Below the pieces are notes generated by a model, which made no database searches, was not told where the DNA came from, and saw only the letters and a program-made list of their open reading frames with translations. Shown piece after piece: positions 40,729 through 50,639 of a DNA stretch of 64,000 bases. The stretch is taken from assembly GCF_000382345.1 (NCBI RefSeq), contig NZ_KB908089.1, forward strand, positions 54,447 to 118,446, read 5' to 3'. The position numbers and the translations under genes were made by a program. Position 1 is the stretch's first letter; each line of letters opens with the position of its first letter. The DNA is from Massilia niastensis DSM 21313 (GTDB taxonomy: Bacteria; Pseudomonadota; Gammaproteobacteria; Burkholderiales; Burkholderiaceae_D).

Positions 40729-41736
40729 ATGATTCCTAAAATTGTCCGCCGCGGACTTCCATTACTTCTGATTGCAGTGCTGTCCGGCTGTAATACGGTC
40801 GTGATGAACCCTACCGGCGATATTGCGAAGCAGCAGGCCGACCTGATCACCGTGTCGGTCCTGCTGATGTTGATTATTATTGTCCCGGTGATGATCCTCA
40901 CGGTCCTGTTCGCCTGGCGCTACCGCAAGGGCGCCAATGCGAAATACGAACCCGACTGGGACCATTCGACCAAGCTCGAACTCGTGATCTGGGGCGCGCC
41001 GCTCCTGATCATCATCGTGCTGGGCCTGATCACCTGGGTCTCGACCCACAAGCTGGACCCCTACCGTCCGCTGGACCGCATCGATGAAAACCGTCCGATC
41101 CCGGCCTCGACCAAGGCGCTCGAAGTGCAGGTCGTGGCGCTGGACTGGAAGTGGCTGTTCATCTATCCGGAGCAGGGCATCGCCTCGGTGAACGAACTGG
41201 TCACCCCGATCGACGTGCCGGTGCGCTTCAAGATCACCTCGTCGACCGTGATGAACACCTTCTACATCCCGACGCTGGCCGGCATGATCTACGCGATGCC
41301 GGGCATGGAGACCACCCTGAACGCCGTGCTGAACAAGACCGGCGACTACCAGGGCCTCTCGGCCAACTTCAGCGGCGAAGGCTTCTCGCACATGAAATTC
41401 GCCTACAAGGGCGTGACCGCCGCCGACTTCGACGGCTGGGTGCAGAAGATGAAGACCAATCCGGGCGTGCTGAACCGTACCGACTACCTGGAGCTGGAAA
41501 AGCCGTCCTCGCGTGAGCCGGTGCGCTACTACGGCCAGGTCGAACCGGCGCTGTACAACCGTGTCCTGAACCGCTGCGTGGCCGAAGGCACCATGTGCAT
41601 GAACGAGCAGATGGCCGCGGACGCCAAGCGCAACCAGGTGGCCGCCGAGATCCGTCGCCTGCCGAAGGACGGCGCTTCCCAGCTGGCGCAAGCCCTGGAA
41701 ATGTGCGTCACCCCTAATAATTCTGTGAAGAAGTAA
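40729..41736 (+). CDS. cyoA: cytochrome bo3 ubiquinol oxidase subunit II
   Basis: A 335-residue lipoprotein. The signal peptide ends in a lipobox (VLSGC, Cys21), followed by two membrane segments and a periplasmic cupredoxin domain that lacks the CuA ligands, as usual for quinol oxidases. It is the first gene of cyoABCD; cyoB follows 2 bp later. The complex reduces O2 with quinol electrons and pumps protons. The first ATG is consistent with the short signal peptide. Confidence 0.93.
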   Translation: MIPKIVRRGLPLLLIAVLSGCNTVVMNPTGDIAKQQADLITVSVLLMLIIIVPVMILTVLFAWRYRKGANAKYEPDWDHSTKLELVIWGAPLLIIIVLGLITWVSTHKLDPYRPLDRIDENRPIPASTKALEVQVVALDWKWLFIYPEQGIASVNELVTPIDVPVRFKITSSTVMNTFYIPTLAGMIYAMPGMETTLNAVLNKTGDYQGLSANFSGEGFSHMKFAYKGVTAADFDGWVQKMKTNPGVLNRTDYLELEKPSSREPVRYYGQVEPALYNRVLNRCVAEGTMCMNEQMAADAKRNQVAAEIRRLPKDGASQLAQALEMCVTPNNSVKK

Positions 41737-41738
41737 CC

Positions 41739-43742
41739 ATGCAAGACTCTCTCGACTTGACGAAGCTTATCTTCGGTCGGCTCGGCTGGGATGCGATTCC
41801 CTTCCATGAGCCGATCCTGATCGCTACCTTCGCCGGCGTGATCGTGGGTGGCCTGGCCCTGGTGGGCCTGATCTCCTACTTCCGCCTGTGGGGCACCCTG
41901 TGGCGCGACTGGATCACCTCCATCGACCACAAGAAAATCGGGATCATGTACATGATCCTGGGCCTGGTGATGCTGCTGCGCGGCTTCGCCGATGCGCTGA
42001 TGATGCGCGCCCAGCAGGCGCTCGCCTTCGGCTCCAACCACGGCTTCCTGCCGCCGGACCACTACGACCAGGTCTTCACCGCCCACGGCGTGATCATGAT
42101 CTTCTTCGTGGCGATGCCGCTGGTGACCGGCCTGATGAACTATGTCGTGCCGCTGCAGATCGGCGCGCGCGACGTCGCGTTCCCGTTCCTGAACAACTTC
42201 TCGTTCTGGATGACCACCATGGGCGCCGTGCTCGTGATGGCCTCGCTGTTCGTGGGCGAGTTCGCACGCACCGGCTGGCTGGCCTATCCGCCGCTGTCGG
42301 GCATCCTCGCCAGCCCGGGCGTCGGCGTCGACTACTACATCTGGTCGCTGCAGATCGCGGGTGTCGGCACCTTGCTGTCCGGTGTCAACCTGATCGTCAC
42401 CATCGTCAAGATGCGCGCTCCGGGCATGGGCCTGATGAAGATGCCGGTGTTCGTCTGGACCTCGCTGTGCACCAACATCCTGATCGTGATGAGCTTCCCG
42501 ATCCTGACCGCCGTGCTGGCCATGCTGGGCATGGACCGCCTGTTCGACACCGCGTTCTTCACCAACGACCGTGGCGGCAACGCCATGATGTACGTGAACC
42601 TGATCTGGATCTGGGGCCACCCGGAGGTGTACATCCTGATCCTGCCGGCCTTCGGCATCTTCTCGGAAGTCGTCTCGACCTTCTGCGGCAAGCGCCTGTT
42701 CGGCTACACCTCGATGGTGTACGCGACCGTCGTGATCATGGTCCTGTCCTACCTGGTCTGGCTGCACCACTTCTTCACCATGGGTTCGGGCGCGAGCGTC
42801 AACTCGTTCTTCGGCATCACCACGATGATCATCTCGATCCCGACCGGCGCCAAGATCTTCAACTGGCTGTTCACGATGTACCGCGGCCGTATCCGCTTCG
42901 AGCTGCCGATGATGTGGACCGTGTCGTTCATGCTGACCTTCGTCATCGGCGGCATGACCGGCGTGATGCTGGCGATCCCGGCGGCCGACTTCGTGCTGCA
43001 CAACTCGCTGTTCCTGATCGCCCACTTCCACAACGTGATCATCGGCGGTGTCGTGTTCGGCCTGTTCGCCGGCATCAACTACTGGTTCCCGAAAGCCTTC
43101 GGCTACAAGCTGAACCAGTTCTGGGGCAAGGTCTCGTTCTGGCTGTGGTCGATCGGTTTCTGGGTCGCCTTCACCCCGCCGTACATCCTGGGCTTCATGG
43201 GCTATACCCGTCGCGTGAGCCACTTCGAGGATCCGTCGGTCCAGTGGCTGTTCCAGATCTCGTTCGTGGGCACCCTGATGATCGCCGGCGGTATCGGCGC
43301 GCTGCTGATGCAGTTCTTCATGACCTGGCGCGACCGCAAGGCGCTGCGCGACGTCACCGGCGATCCGTGGGATGGCCGTACCCTGGAATGGTCGACCTCG
43401 TCGCCGCCGCCGGACTACAACTTCGCGTTCACCCCGGTCGTGCATGACAACGACACCTTCGCCGACATGAAGAAGAACGGCTACCAGCGCCCGCTGAAGG
43501 ACTATGTCCCGATCCACATGCCCAAGAACACCTGGGCGGGCTTCGGCATCTCCGCGCTGGCGATGGTGCTGGGCTTTGCGATCATCTGGCACATGTGGCT
43601 GCTGACCGGCCTGTCCTTCGTCGCCATGATGGCCGCGGTCATCATCCACACCTTCAACTACAAGCGCGACTACTACATTTCGGCGGAAGAAGTGACCCGT
43701 ACCGAAAACGCGCATACCCGTTTGCTGGAAAGCCATGTCTGA
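41739..43742 (+). CDS. cyoB: cytochrome bo3 ubiquinol oxidase subunit I
   Basis: A 667-residue polytopic haem-copper oxidase subunit. Haem and copper ligands are in [24 protein letters not shown] (the paired His) and HFHNVIIGG, a complete set, together with the Tyr of the HPEVY pair, so it is active. It houses haem b, haem o3 and CuB. It overlaps cyoC by 8 bp. Confidence 0.95.
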   Translation: MQDSLDLTKLIFGRLGWDAIPFHEPILIATFAGVIVGGLALVGLISYFRLWGTLWRDWITSIDHKKIGIMYMILGLVMLLRGFADALMMRAQQALAFGSNHGFLPPDHYDQVFTAHGVIMIFFVAMPLVTGLMNYVVPLQIGARDVAFPFLNNFSFWMTTMGAVLVMASLFVGEFARTGWLAYPPLSGILASPGVGVDYYIWSLQIAGVGTLLSGVNLIVTIVKMRAPGMGLMKMPVFVWTSLCTNILIVMSFPILTAVLAMLGMDRLFDTAFFTNDRGGNAMMYVNLIWIWGHPEVYILILPAFGIFSEVVSTFCGKRLFGYTSMVYATVVIMVLSYLVWLHHFFTMGSGASVNSFFGITTMIISIPTGAKIFNWLFTMYRGRIRFELPMMWTVSFMLTFVIGGMTGVMLAIPAADFVLHNSLFLIAHFHNVIIGGVVFGLFAGINYWFPKAFGYKLNQFWGKVSFWLWSIGFWVAFTPPYILGFMGYTRRVSHFEDPSVQWLFQISFVGTLMIAGGIGALLMQFFMTWRDRKALRDVTGDPWDGRTLEWSTSSPPPDYNFAFTPVVHDNDTFADMKKNGYQRPLKDYVPIHMPKNTWAGFGISALAMVLGFAIIWHMWLLTGLSFVAMMAAVIIHTFNYKRDYYISAEEVTRTENAHTRLLESHV

Positions 43743-44370
43743 AATTAAAGCAACGATGAATGGCGGCGCTGCCGTCGACATGAGCTCGCGCTACCTGGTG
43801 CGCGAGCACCATCCGGAAAACGGCACCCTGCTTGGTTTCTGGATCTACCTGATGAGCGACTGCCTCATCTTCGCGTCCCTGTTCGCCACCTATGCGGTGC
43901 TGGGCCGTAACTACGCCGGCGGTCCGACCGGCGCCGAGCTGTTCGACCTCAGCCTGATCGCCCTGAACACGGGCTTCCTGCTGCTGTCGTCGATCACCTT
44001 CGGCTTCGCCATGATCTCGGCCCAGGCGAAACACCTGGGCAAGACCATCTTCTGGATGGCGGTCACCGGCGCGCTGGGCCTGGCCTTCCTGTCGCTGGAA
44101 ATCTACGAGTTCCTGCACCTGATCCACCAGGGCGCCGGTCCGAACCGCAGCGGCTTCCTGACCGCGTTCTTCTCGCTGGTCGGCACCCACGGCCTGCACG
44201 TGCTGTTCGGCTTCGTGTGGCTGGTGACCCTGGCGGTCCAGCTGAAGAAGCATGGCCTGACCGGTGAAAACTTCCGTCGCCTGCAATGCCTGTCGCTGTT
44301 CTGGCACTTCCTGGACGTGGTCTGGATCTTCGTGTTTACCTTTGTCTACCTGATGGGAGTGCTGCCATGA
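43735..44370 (+). CDS. cyoC: cytochrome bo3 ubiquinol oxidase subunit III
   Basis: A 211-residue membrane protein with five hydrophobic segments, matching CyoC ([18 protein letters not shown] near residue 23, then [15 protein letters not shown]). It lies between cyoB (8-bp overlap) and cyoD (ATGA overlap), so translation is coupled. Confidence 0.93.
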   Translation: MSEIKATMNGGAAVDMSSRYLVREHHPENGTLLGFWIYLMSDCLIFASLFATYAVLGRNYAGGPTGAELFDLSLIALNTGFLLLSSITFGFAMISAQAKHLGKTIFWMAVTGALGLAFLSLEIYEFLHLIHQGAGPNRSGFLTAFFSLVGTHGLHVLFGFVWLVTLAVQLKKHGLTGENFRRLQCLSLFWHFLDVVWIFVFTFVYLMGVLP

Positions 44371-44759
44371 GCGACCACCACGACAACCACGGCCACCATG
44401 GCCACGACGTCTACGTGACGCACTACAGCCCCAAGGATTACGCGATCGGCTTCGTGCTGTCGCTGATCCTGACCGCGATCCCGTTCTGGCTGGTGATGGG
44501 CAACGTGCTGCCGCCGGAAACGACCCGCTTCGTCATCCTCGGCTTCGCGGGCGTGCAGATGGTGGTCCAGATGATCTACTTCCTCCACCTGAACGCGAAG
44601 TCGGAGGAAGGCTGGAACATGATGGCGCTGATCCTGACCGTGATCCTGCTGGTGATCGTGCTGTCCGGCTCCATCTGGGTCATGTACCACATGAACGCCA
44701 ACATGATGCCTGGCATGGGCGCGGGTGCCACCACCCACGGCACCCACGACATGCCGTAA
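44367..44759 (+). CDS. cyoD: cytochrome bo3 ubiquinol oxidase subunit IV
   Basis: A 130-residue protein with a His-rich N-terminus (HHDNHGHHGHD) and three hydrophobic helices; PPETTRFVILGFAGVQMVVQM fits the CyoD family. The start overlaps the cyoC stop. The His-rich ends could bind metal, but no function is documented for this. Confidence 0.92.
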   Translation: MSDHHDNHGHHGHDVYVTHYSPKDYAIGFVLSLILTAIPFWLVMGNVLPPETTRFVILGFAGVQMVVQMIYFLHLNAKSEEGWNMMALILTVILLVIVLSGSIWVMYHMNANMMPGMGAGATTHGTHDMP

Positions 44760-45562
44760 TGGAGGCGATGCACGATCGGCCGGCAGGTCCGGCCTCCGCC
44801 CAGCCGCGCGGCGCGTTCGCGCGCCGCATGCTGGTGGCGCTGGCCCTGCTGCTGATCGTGCTGTTCGCGGGTCTGGGGACCTGGCAGGTGGTTCGCCTGC
44901 AATGGAAACTGGACCTGATCGCACGCGTGAACGCACGCGTGCATGCGGAACCCGCCGCGCCGCCGCCGGCGGCGCGCTGGCCGCAGGTGTCAAAGCAGTC
45001 CGACGAATACCGGCGCGTGCGCCTGTCGGGCCGCTATCTCTACGAATTCACCACGCCCGTCCAGGCGGTTTCCGAACTGGGCGCAGGCTTCTGGCTGCTC
45101 ACGCCGTTGTGCACGGCGGAGGGCCACATCGTCTTCATCAACCGCGGTTTCATCCCCGCCGCCGCCAACAAGGCCGGCCGCTATCCGGCGCGCCGCGCCG
45201 ATGCGGGCGCCTGCGCCACCGCGCAAGAAGCGCCGGTCACAGTCACCGGTTTGCTGCGCATCGCCGAGCCGGGCGGCGGCTTCCTGCGCGAGAACGATCC
45301 GGTCAACAACCGCTGGTACTCGCGCGATGTCGCCGGCATGGCCGCGGCGCGCGGCCTGTCCCGGGTCGCCCCGTACTTCGTCGACGCCGGCAAGGACCAG
45401 GACCCGCCTGCTGCGCCGGAACGCGCCGTGGGCGGCCTGACCGTCATCGCTTTCCAGAATAACCACCTCGTCTACGCTCTCACTTGGTATGCTCTGGCCC
45501 TGATGGTGGCCGGCGCCTGGTGGTGGGTCGGCCGCCATGGCGCCAATAGCGCCGACGACTGA
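44759..45562 (+). CDS. SURF1 family cytochrome oxidase assembly protein
   Basis: A 267-residue membrane protein with two terminal transmembrane segments (about 24-44 and near the C-terminus) flanking a large periplasmic loop. SURF1 features include GTWQVVRLQWKL near the first helix, FINRGFIP, and LTWYALALMVAGAWWW at the end. It assists haem insertion into haem-copper oxidases. It overlaps the cyoD stop (TAATGG), which puts it in the cyo operon; SURF1 is more often found with aa3-type oxidases. Confidence 0.87.
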   Translation: MEAMHDRPAGPASAQPRGAFARRMLVALALLLIVLFAGLGTWQVVRLQWKLDLIARVNARVHAEPAAPPPAARWPQVSKQSDEYRRVRLSGRYLYEFTTPVQAVSELGAGFWLLTPLCTAEGHIVFINRGFIPAAANKAGRYPARRADAGACATAQEAPVTVTGLLRIAEPGGGFLRENDPVNNRWYSRDVAGMAAARGLSRVAPYFVDAGKDQDPPAAPERAVGGLTVIAFQNNHLVYALTWYALALMVAGAWWWVGRHGANSADD

Positions 45563-45582
45563 CCCCAACGAGACAGGTTTCG

Positions 45583-46932
45583 ATGCAATCACCCCTGGAT
45601 TTCTTCGCCAAGGCGGCGCGCAGTTCGCCGTCCGCGGCCGCCGCGAATGTCGAATTCGCGGCCGGCCACAAGAACATGCTGCAGCTGATCGAGCTGCGCT
45701 GGATCGCCGTGATCGGCCAGGTCACCACCATCGCCGCCGCGATCCTGATCTTCCGGATCGAACTGCCGCTGCTGCACATGCTGCAGGTGCTGGCCTGCCT
45801 GATCGCCTTCAACATCGCCAGCCACCTGCGCTGGCACGAGCGCCGGCCGGTCTCGAACGGCGAGATGTTCATGGCCCTGCTGGTCGACGTGGCCAGCCTG
45901 ACGGTGCTGCTCTACCTCTCGGGCGGCACCACCAATCCCTTCGCCTTCCTCTACCTGCTGCAGGTGATCATCTCGGTGGTGCTGCTGGACGTGCTCTGGA
46001 CCTGGTCCATCGTCCTGATCACGATCGTCTGCATGGCGGGCCTGGCCATGTACGCCGAGCCGCTGGCGCTGCCGTTCGACCATGCGCGCGGCATCGCCAG
46101 CCTGTACGTGCAGGGGCTGCTGGTGTGCTTCGCCCTGAATGCGGCGCTGCTGGTGATGTTCATCTCGCGCATCTCCGACACCCTGCGCGAAAAGGCGGCC
46201 CAGCTGGCCGCATTGCGCCAGCGCGCCGCCGAGGAGGAGCACATCGTCCGCATGGGCCTGCTGGCCACCGGCGCGGCCCACGAACTCGGCACGCCGCTGG
46301 CGACGGTCTCGGTGATCCTGGGCGACTGGAAGCGCATGCCCGAATTCCGCAATCATCCCGAGCTGCTGGAAGAAATCACCGAGATGCAGACCCAGCTCAA
46401 GCGCTGCAAGTCGATCGTCAGCGGCATCCTGCTCTCGGCCGGCGAGGCGCGCGGCGAATCGGCGGTGCGCACCACGATCCGGAGCTTCCTCGACGGCCTG
46501 GTCGAACAATGGCAGCAAAGCCGCCCGGTGCGCGGCTTCAACTACAATAACCGGATTGCCGACGACCTGCCGGTGGCGTCCGACTCCGCGCTCAAGCAGA
46601 CCATCGACAACCTGCTCGACAACGCGCTCGAAGCCTCTCCCGACTGGGTCGGCCTGAACGCCTACATCGAGGACGGCGTCCTGAGCGTGATGGTGGCCGA
46701 CCAGGGGCCCGGCTTCGCCCCCGGCATGCTGGCCCAGCTGGGCAAGCCCTACCAGTCGACCAAGGGCAAGCCCGGCAGCGGCCTGGGCCTGTTCCTGGTG
46801 GTGAACGTCGTGCGCAAGCTCGGCGGCACGGTCACGGCGCGCAACCGTCCCGAGGGCGGGGCGGAAGTCACGCTCACCCTGCCGCTGTCGGCGATTGAAC
46901 TGGAAGAGGAAATGCACCATGACCAACACTGA
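45583..46932 (+). CDS. regB: redox-sensing sensor histidine kinase, RegB/PrrB type
   Basis: A 449-residue membrane histidine kinase with six N-terminal transmembrane segments (residues about 33-195). It carries the RegB quinone-binding signature GGTTNPF (114-120), phosphoacceptor His233 in GAAHELGTPL, a conserved cysteine Cys275 (KRCKSIVSG) at the position of the RegB redox switch, and a complete ATPase domain (DNLLDNALEAS, DQGPGF, GSGLGLF). It thus should sense quinone or redox state and phosphorylate the next gene's product, with which it overlaps by 14 bp. It is adjacent to cyo-SURF1, so control of terminal oxidases is likely. Confidence 0.92.
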   Translation: MQSPLDFFAKAARSSPSAAAANVEFAAGHKNMLQLIELRWIAVIGQVTTIAAAILIFRIELPLLHMLQVLACLIAFNIASHLRWHERRPVSNGEMFMALLVDVASLTVLLYLSGGTTNPFAFLYLLQVIISVVLLDVLWTWSIVLITIVCMAGLAMYAEPLALPFDHARGIASLYVQGLLVCFALNAALLVMFISRISDTLREKAAQLAALRQRAAEEEHIVRMGLLATGAAHELGTPLATVSVILGDWKRMPEFRNHPELLEEITEMQTQLKRCKSIVSGILLSAGEARGESAVRTTIRSFLDGLVEQWQQSRPVRGFNYNNRIADDLPVASDSALKQTIDNLLDNALEASPDWVGLNAYIEDGVLSVMVADQGPGFAPGMLAQLGKPYQSTKGKPGSGLGLFLVVNVVRKLGGTVTARNRPEGGAEVTLTLPLSAIELEEEMHHDQH

Positions 46933-47458
46933 GCGCCTGCTGCTCGTCATCGAAGACGATGAGGCCTTCGCCCGCACCCTGAGCCGCTCCTTCGAGCGGC
47001 GCGGCTACCAGGTGCTGGGCGCTTCCGGCTACGAGGAAGCGGCGGCGCTGCTGGAACAGCACACGCCGGGCTACGCCGTGGTCGACCTCAAGCTCAAGGG
47101 GAATACCTCGGGGCTGGCCTGTGTCCAGCTGCTGCACGAGCACGAGCCGGACATGCTGATCGTGGTGCTGACCGGCTTCGCCAGCATCGCCACCGCGGTC
47201 GAGGCGATCAAGCTGGGCGCGGTGCAATACCTGGCCAAGCCCTCCGACGCCGACGACATCGAGGCCGCGTTCGGCCACGTGGCCGGCAGCACCGAGATCG
47301 AGGTCACCAACCGCTCGACCTCGATCAAGACCCTGGAGTGGGAGCGTATCCACGCGGTGCTGGCCGAGACCGACTTCAATATCTCGGAAGCGGCGCGCCG
47401 CCTCGGCATGCACCGCCGCACCCTGGCGCGCAAGCTGGAAAAGCAGCGCGTGAAATAG
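46919..47458 (+). CDS. regA: response regulator RegA/PrrA type
   Basis: A 179-residue two-component regulator: a receiver domain with Asp56 in VVDLKLKG, then a C-terminal Fis-type HTH (AARRLGMHRRTLARKLEKQ). It overlaps regB and forms a complete RegBA pair, a family known for global redox control of respiration and carbon metabolism. The start at 46919 is preferred over a longer start, since the receiver begins with LLLVIEDDEAF. Confidence 0.92.
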   Translation: MTNTERLLLVIEDDEAFARTLSRSFERRGYQVLGASGYEEAAALLEQHTPGYAVVDLKLKGNTSGLACVQLLHEHEPDMLIVVLTGFASIATAVEAIKLGAVQYLAKPSDADDIEAAFGHVAGSTEIEVTNRSTSIKTLEWERIHAVLAETDFNISEAARRLGMHRRTLARKLEKQRVK

Positions 47459-47465
47459 GGTGGAC

Positions 47466-47861
47466 ATGCGCCGCCTCGCCATGTTGCCGCTGCTGTTGGC
47501 CGCCGCCGGCGCGGCCCACGGCGCCGACCCGCTGGAAGCCGGCAGGCGCGTCTTCAACCGCTGCGCCAACTGCCACCAGGTCGGCCCGAACGCGCACAGC
47601 GCCTTCGGCCCCCAGCTCAACGGCATCATCGGCCGGCGCGCCGGCGCGGCGGGCGACTATGCGTATTCGCCGGCGATGAAGAACTCCCGCATCGTGTGGG
47701 ACGAGAAGTCGCTCGCCGCCTTCCTGCGCGATCCCGACCGGGTGGTGCCCGGCAACAAGATGCGTTTCTGGGGCCTCAACAACGAGCGCCAGATCGCCGA
47801 CCTGCTGGCCTACCTGCGCTCCCACGCGGCCCCGGCGACGGCGCCGCGCGCGGCGCGCTAG
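47466..47861 (+). CDS. class I c-type cytochrome
   Basis: A 131-residue secreted cytochrome with a signal peptide (1-20, AAHGA), a single haem motif CANCH (Cys33, Cys36, His37) and a Met axial ligand region (PGNKM). It is a small soluble electron carrier related to cytochrome c2/c550. It follows regA on the same strand, so it may be part of the same redox unit. The start is set at ATG 47466 because AGGGTGG is just upstream; a GTG at 47460 is possible. Confidence 0.87.
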   Translation: MRRLAMLPLLLAAAGAAHGADPLEAGRRVFNRCANCHQVGPNAHSAFGPQLNGIIGRRAGAAGDYAYSPAMKNSRIVWDEKSLAAFLRDPDRVVPGNKMRFWGLNNERQIADLLAYLRSHAAPATAPRAAR

Positions 47862-48628
47862 CGTCCTTCGGCCGCCTTGCTCAGCGCGAAGGCGGCGAGG
47901 AAGCCGAGCACCGTGATCAGGCCGGCGAAGTCGTGGGTCTGCTCGAAGGCTTCCGGGATCATCGTGTCCACCAGCATGGCCAGCACGGCGCCGGCGGCGA
48001 TCGCCATGGTCGCGGCCACCACCTCGGGCGAGGAGTGCTGGAACACGCTGTAGCCGACCAGGGCCGCGATGCCCGAGGCCAGCGCGATGCCGCCCCAGAT
48101 CCCGAAGATGTAATGGGCGCTGCGCCCGGCCCGTTTCATGCCGGCGGCGCTCGACAAGCCCTCGGGAAAATTCGACATGAAGATCGCGGCCACCGCGACC
48201 AGGCTCACGCCGTGGCCGCCGAGCATGGACAGGCCGATCACGATCGATTCCGGAATCCCGTCGAGCAGGGCGCCGATGGCGATCGCCAGCCCGCTGCCGC
48301 CGTCCTGCTGCGCGGTCGGCTGGTGCGGGCCGGAACGCTTGCGGTGGCGCGCACCCTGGCGGCACAGCAGCCAGTTGGCGAGGGTGAAGGCGGCCGCGCC
48401 GGCAAGGAAGCCGGTCGCGGTCGACGCCAGTCCGTCGGTGGCATAGGCTTCGTCCATCAGTTCGAAGGACAGCGCGGAGATCAGGACGCCGCTGCCGAAT
48501 GCCATGACGGCGGCGGTGAGGCGCTGCGGCACGCTGAGGCGGTAGCCGATCCAGGCGCCGAGCAGCAGGGCGGCGCCCGCCACCAGTCCCCAGAATCCCG
48601 CCTGCAGCCATGCCGGTATCGCCTCCAT
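47858..48628 (-). CDS. ZIP family metal transporter (second copy)
   Basis: A 256-residue polytopic membrane protein with the ZIP motifs LLDGIPESIVIGL and SNFPEGLSSAAGMKRAG. The start at 48628 has AGGAGG 8 bases upstream. Its stop shares bases with the stop of the convergent cytochrome c gene. It is shorter than the ZIP protein at 35932 and not closely similar to it, so they are separate subfamilies. Substrate and direction are unknown. Confidence 0.87.
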   Translation of the reverse strand: MEAIPAWLQAGFWGLVAGAALLLGAWIGYRLSVPQRLTAAVMAFGSGVLISALSFELMDEAYATDGLASTATGFLAGAAAFTLANWLLCRQGARHRKRSGPHQPTAQQDGGSGLAIAIGALLDGIPESIVIGLSMLGGHGVSLVAVAAIFMSNFPEGLSSAAGMKRAGRSAHYIFGIWGGIALASGIAALVGYSVFQHSSPEVVAATMAIAAGAVLAMLVDTMIPEAFEQTHDFAGLITVLGFLAAFALSKAAEGR

Positions 48629-48755
48629 CCGCCGCCTCCTCGTCGCTGCATGATAACCACATGGCGCCAACCCGGCCGTACGAATGCACCTTTGGTCGAT
48701 TCCCACGCTCGCGCAGGTCGGGCACAATGGACACATTGGCACTTATGGGACAAGC

Positions 48756-49190
48756 ATGGCGACCATCCGCCTTTCCGGACCCGCCGACGTCGCGGCGCTG
48801 GCCGACATCTGGCGCCGCAGCGTGCGCGCCACCCACGGCTTCCTGTCCGAGCGCGACTTCGTGGCGATCGAGCGCATCGTGCAGCAGGATTACCTGCCGC
48901 AGGCGCCGCTGTGGGTGTTCCTGGCCGATGGCCGTCCGGCCGGCTTCATGGGCCTGAGCGGCTCGCACGTGGATGCGCTGTTCGTCGATCCCGCGCTGCG
49001 CGGGAAGGGCATCGGGCGCGCCATGCTGGCCCACGCGGCCGCCATCGCCGGCGCCCTGAGCGTGGACGTCAACGAGCAGAACGCCCCGGCGGTGGCCTTC
49101 TACGAGCGCATGGGCTTCCGCTGCGTCGGGCGCTCGCCCCTCGACGATGCGGGCCGTCCGTATCCGCTGCTGCACATGCGCCAGCAGTAA
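48756..49190 (+). CDS. GNAT family N-acetyltransferase
   Basis: A 144-residue acetyltransferase. The acetyl-CoA-binding motif is VDPALRGKGIGRAML (residues 77-91), with ALSVDVNEQNAPAVAFYERMGF following. It is close to YjaB-type N-acetyltransferases; the substrate is unknown. The start at 48756 follows GGGA; 24 more in-frame codons upstream carry no conserved sequence. Confidence 0.87.
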   Translation: MATIRLSGPADVAALADIWRRSVRATHGFLSERDFVAIERIVQQDYLPQAPLWVFLADGRPAGFMGLSGSHVDALFVDPALRGKGIGRAMLAHAAAIAGALSVDVNEQNAPAVAFYERMGFRCVGRSPLDDAGRPYPLLHMRQQ

Positions 49191-49237
49191 GACCTGCATT
49201 TCCCCGGCCGCAACACGGCTGTTGTCCTTGACCGAAC

Positions 49238-50515
49238 ATGATGTCACTTCGACCTATCCATGCCGCGGGCGCGCTTGCCCTCGGCCTCCTTGCGGCCGGC
49301 TGCGTCTCCACGCCCGGGGCGCCGGCTGACGAACCGGCCTTCGTGGTGCTGGGCGAACAGGGCCGGGCCAGCGCGCGCCTGCTGACCCGCGCCGCGGCCT
49401 GCCCCGAGATCGTGCTGGACGGACGCGCGACGCCGATGCGCGTGCGGGTGCCGTACGGCGCGATTCCGCTGCGCCCGGGTGCGCCGGCCGCCCTGGCGCA
49501 GGCGCCGGGCGGCGCCGTGCTGGCCTGCGAAGCGGACTTGCCGCCAGGCGCCGCCTCGGCCTCGGTGCGCGGCCAGCCGCTGCCGCTGCCGCGCCGGGAA
49601 GCGCGCCGCATCGTGGTCATCGGCGACACCGGCTGCCGCCTGAAGCAACCACATTTCCAGGACTGCGAGGACCCGGATGCCTATCCGTTCGCCCAGGTGG
49701 CAGCGGCGGCCGCCGCCTGGAAGCCGGACCTGGTGGTCCACGTCGGCGACTACCACTACCGCGAGGATCCGTGTCCCGCCGAACGGCCGGGTTGCGCCGG
49801 TTCGCCCTGGGGCTATGGCTGGGACGCCTGGCGCGCCGACCTGTTCGCCCCCGGCGCGGCGCTGCTGCGCGCGGCGCCCTGGGTGATGACGCGCGGGAAC
49901 CATGAATCCTGCGCACGCGCAGGGCAGGGCTACTGGCGCTACCTCGACCCGCGCCCCTACGTACCGGGCCGCGACTGCGACCTGCCATCCCGGGACCGGA
50001 CCGGCGACCATGGCGACCCGTACGCGGTGCCGCTGGGCGGAGACGCCCAGCTGATCGTGTTCGACACCGCCAACACCAGCTGGCGCGGCCTGCCGCCGCA
50101 GGATCCGCGGCGCGCCATCTACGGCGACGCCTGGCGCAGGATCGACCTCCTGAGCCGCGATGCGCGCTACAACATCGGCGTCGCCCACCATCCGCTGCTC
50201 GCGCTGGGCGCCAACCGCGATCCGCAGACCGGCGCCGTGACCCTGTTCGGCGGCGACCGCGGCCTGCTGGACGCCTTCGGCGACCACGATCCGCACTACC
50301 TGCCGTCCGGCCTGAGCATGCTGCTGTCGGGCCACGTCCACCTGTGGGAGCAGGTGAGCTTCTCGAGCCCGCATCCGACCCAGTTCGTCAGCGGCTTCTC
50401 TGGCACGGCCGAGGACACCGCGCCGCTGCCGGACGCGATCCCGCCGGGACCAGCCCGGCGCCCGGCGCGGTGGTCGAGCACTTCAGTTCCTGGGTCGACG
50501 GTTTCGGCTTCATGA
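49238..50515 (+). CDS. metallophosphoesterase lipoprotein (3' end frameshifted)
   Basis: A 425-residue predicted lipoprotein (lipobox LAAGC, Cys22) with a calcineurin-like phosphoesterase domain: VVIGDTG, VHVGDYHY, MTRGNHES, IGVAHHP and LSGHVHLWEQ, all the metal ligands. It probably hydrolyses phosphomonoesters or diesters at the periplasmic face. The last 30 residues of this frame, from about 50445 on, look non-coding (Arg/Ser/Pro-rich), whereas a different frame continues the natural protein, so a one-base shift occurred near 50440-50465. Either the assembly has an error or the gene is truncated in the genome. Confidence 0.75.
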   Translation: MMSLRPIHAAGALALGLLAAGCVSTPGAPADEPAFVVLGEQGRASARLLTRAAACPEIVLDGRATPMRVRVPYGAIPLRPGAPAALAQAPGGAVLACEADLPPGAASASVRGQPLPLPRREARRIVVIGDTGCRLKQPHFQDCEDPDAYPFAQVAAAAAAWKPDLVVHVGDYHYREDPCPAERPGCAGSPWGYGWDAWRADLFAPGAALLRAAPWVMTRGNHESCARAGQGYWRYLDPRPYVPGRDCDLPSRDRTGDHGDPYAVPLGGDAQLIVFDTANTSWRGLPPQDPRRAIYGDAWRRIDLLSRDARYNIGVAHHPLLALGANRDPQTGAVTLFGGDRGLLDAFGDHDPHYLPSGLSMLLSGHVHLWEQVSFSSPHPTQFVSGFSGTAEDTAPLPDAIPPGPARRPARWSSTSVPGSTVSAS

Positions 50516-50637
50516 CCCTGGAACGCAGCGGCCCGGAGCGCTGGGAGGTGACGGTCCGGGATCGCTACGGCGAGCGCCGCAACCGCTGCTTCGTGGAGGG
50601 AAAACGCTCGCGCTGCGAGCTGGCAAAAGTGCATTGA
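50445..50637 (+). pseudogene. displaced C-terminus of the metallophosphoesterase
   Basis: From about 50445 another frame reads TSPAPGAVVEHFSSWVDGFGFM, LERSGPERWEVTVRDRYGERR, NRCFVEGKRSRCELAKVH and stops at 50637. This fits the expected end of a metallophosphoesterase and makes the natural protein about 465 residues. It has no start of its own, so it is the shifted tail rather than a separate gene. Confidence 0.6.
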
Positions 50638-50639
50638 CA

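Noticed and set aside
47460..47465. GTG start for the cytochrome c gene
   Set aside because: The ATG two codons later has the better placed ribosome-binding site and gives a normal signal peptide.
49238..50637. Programmed frameshift at the end of the metallophosphoesterase gene
   Set aside because: No slippery heptamer or downstream pseudoknot-like structure is evident, and both products would not gain anything obvious; mutation or sequencing error is simpler.
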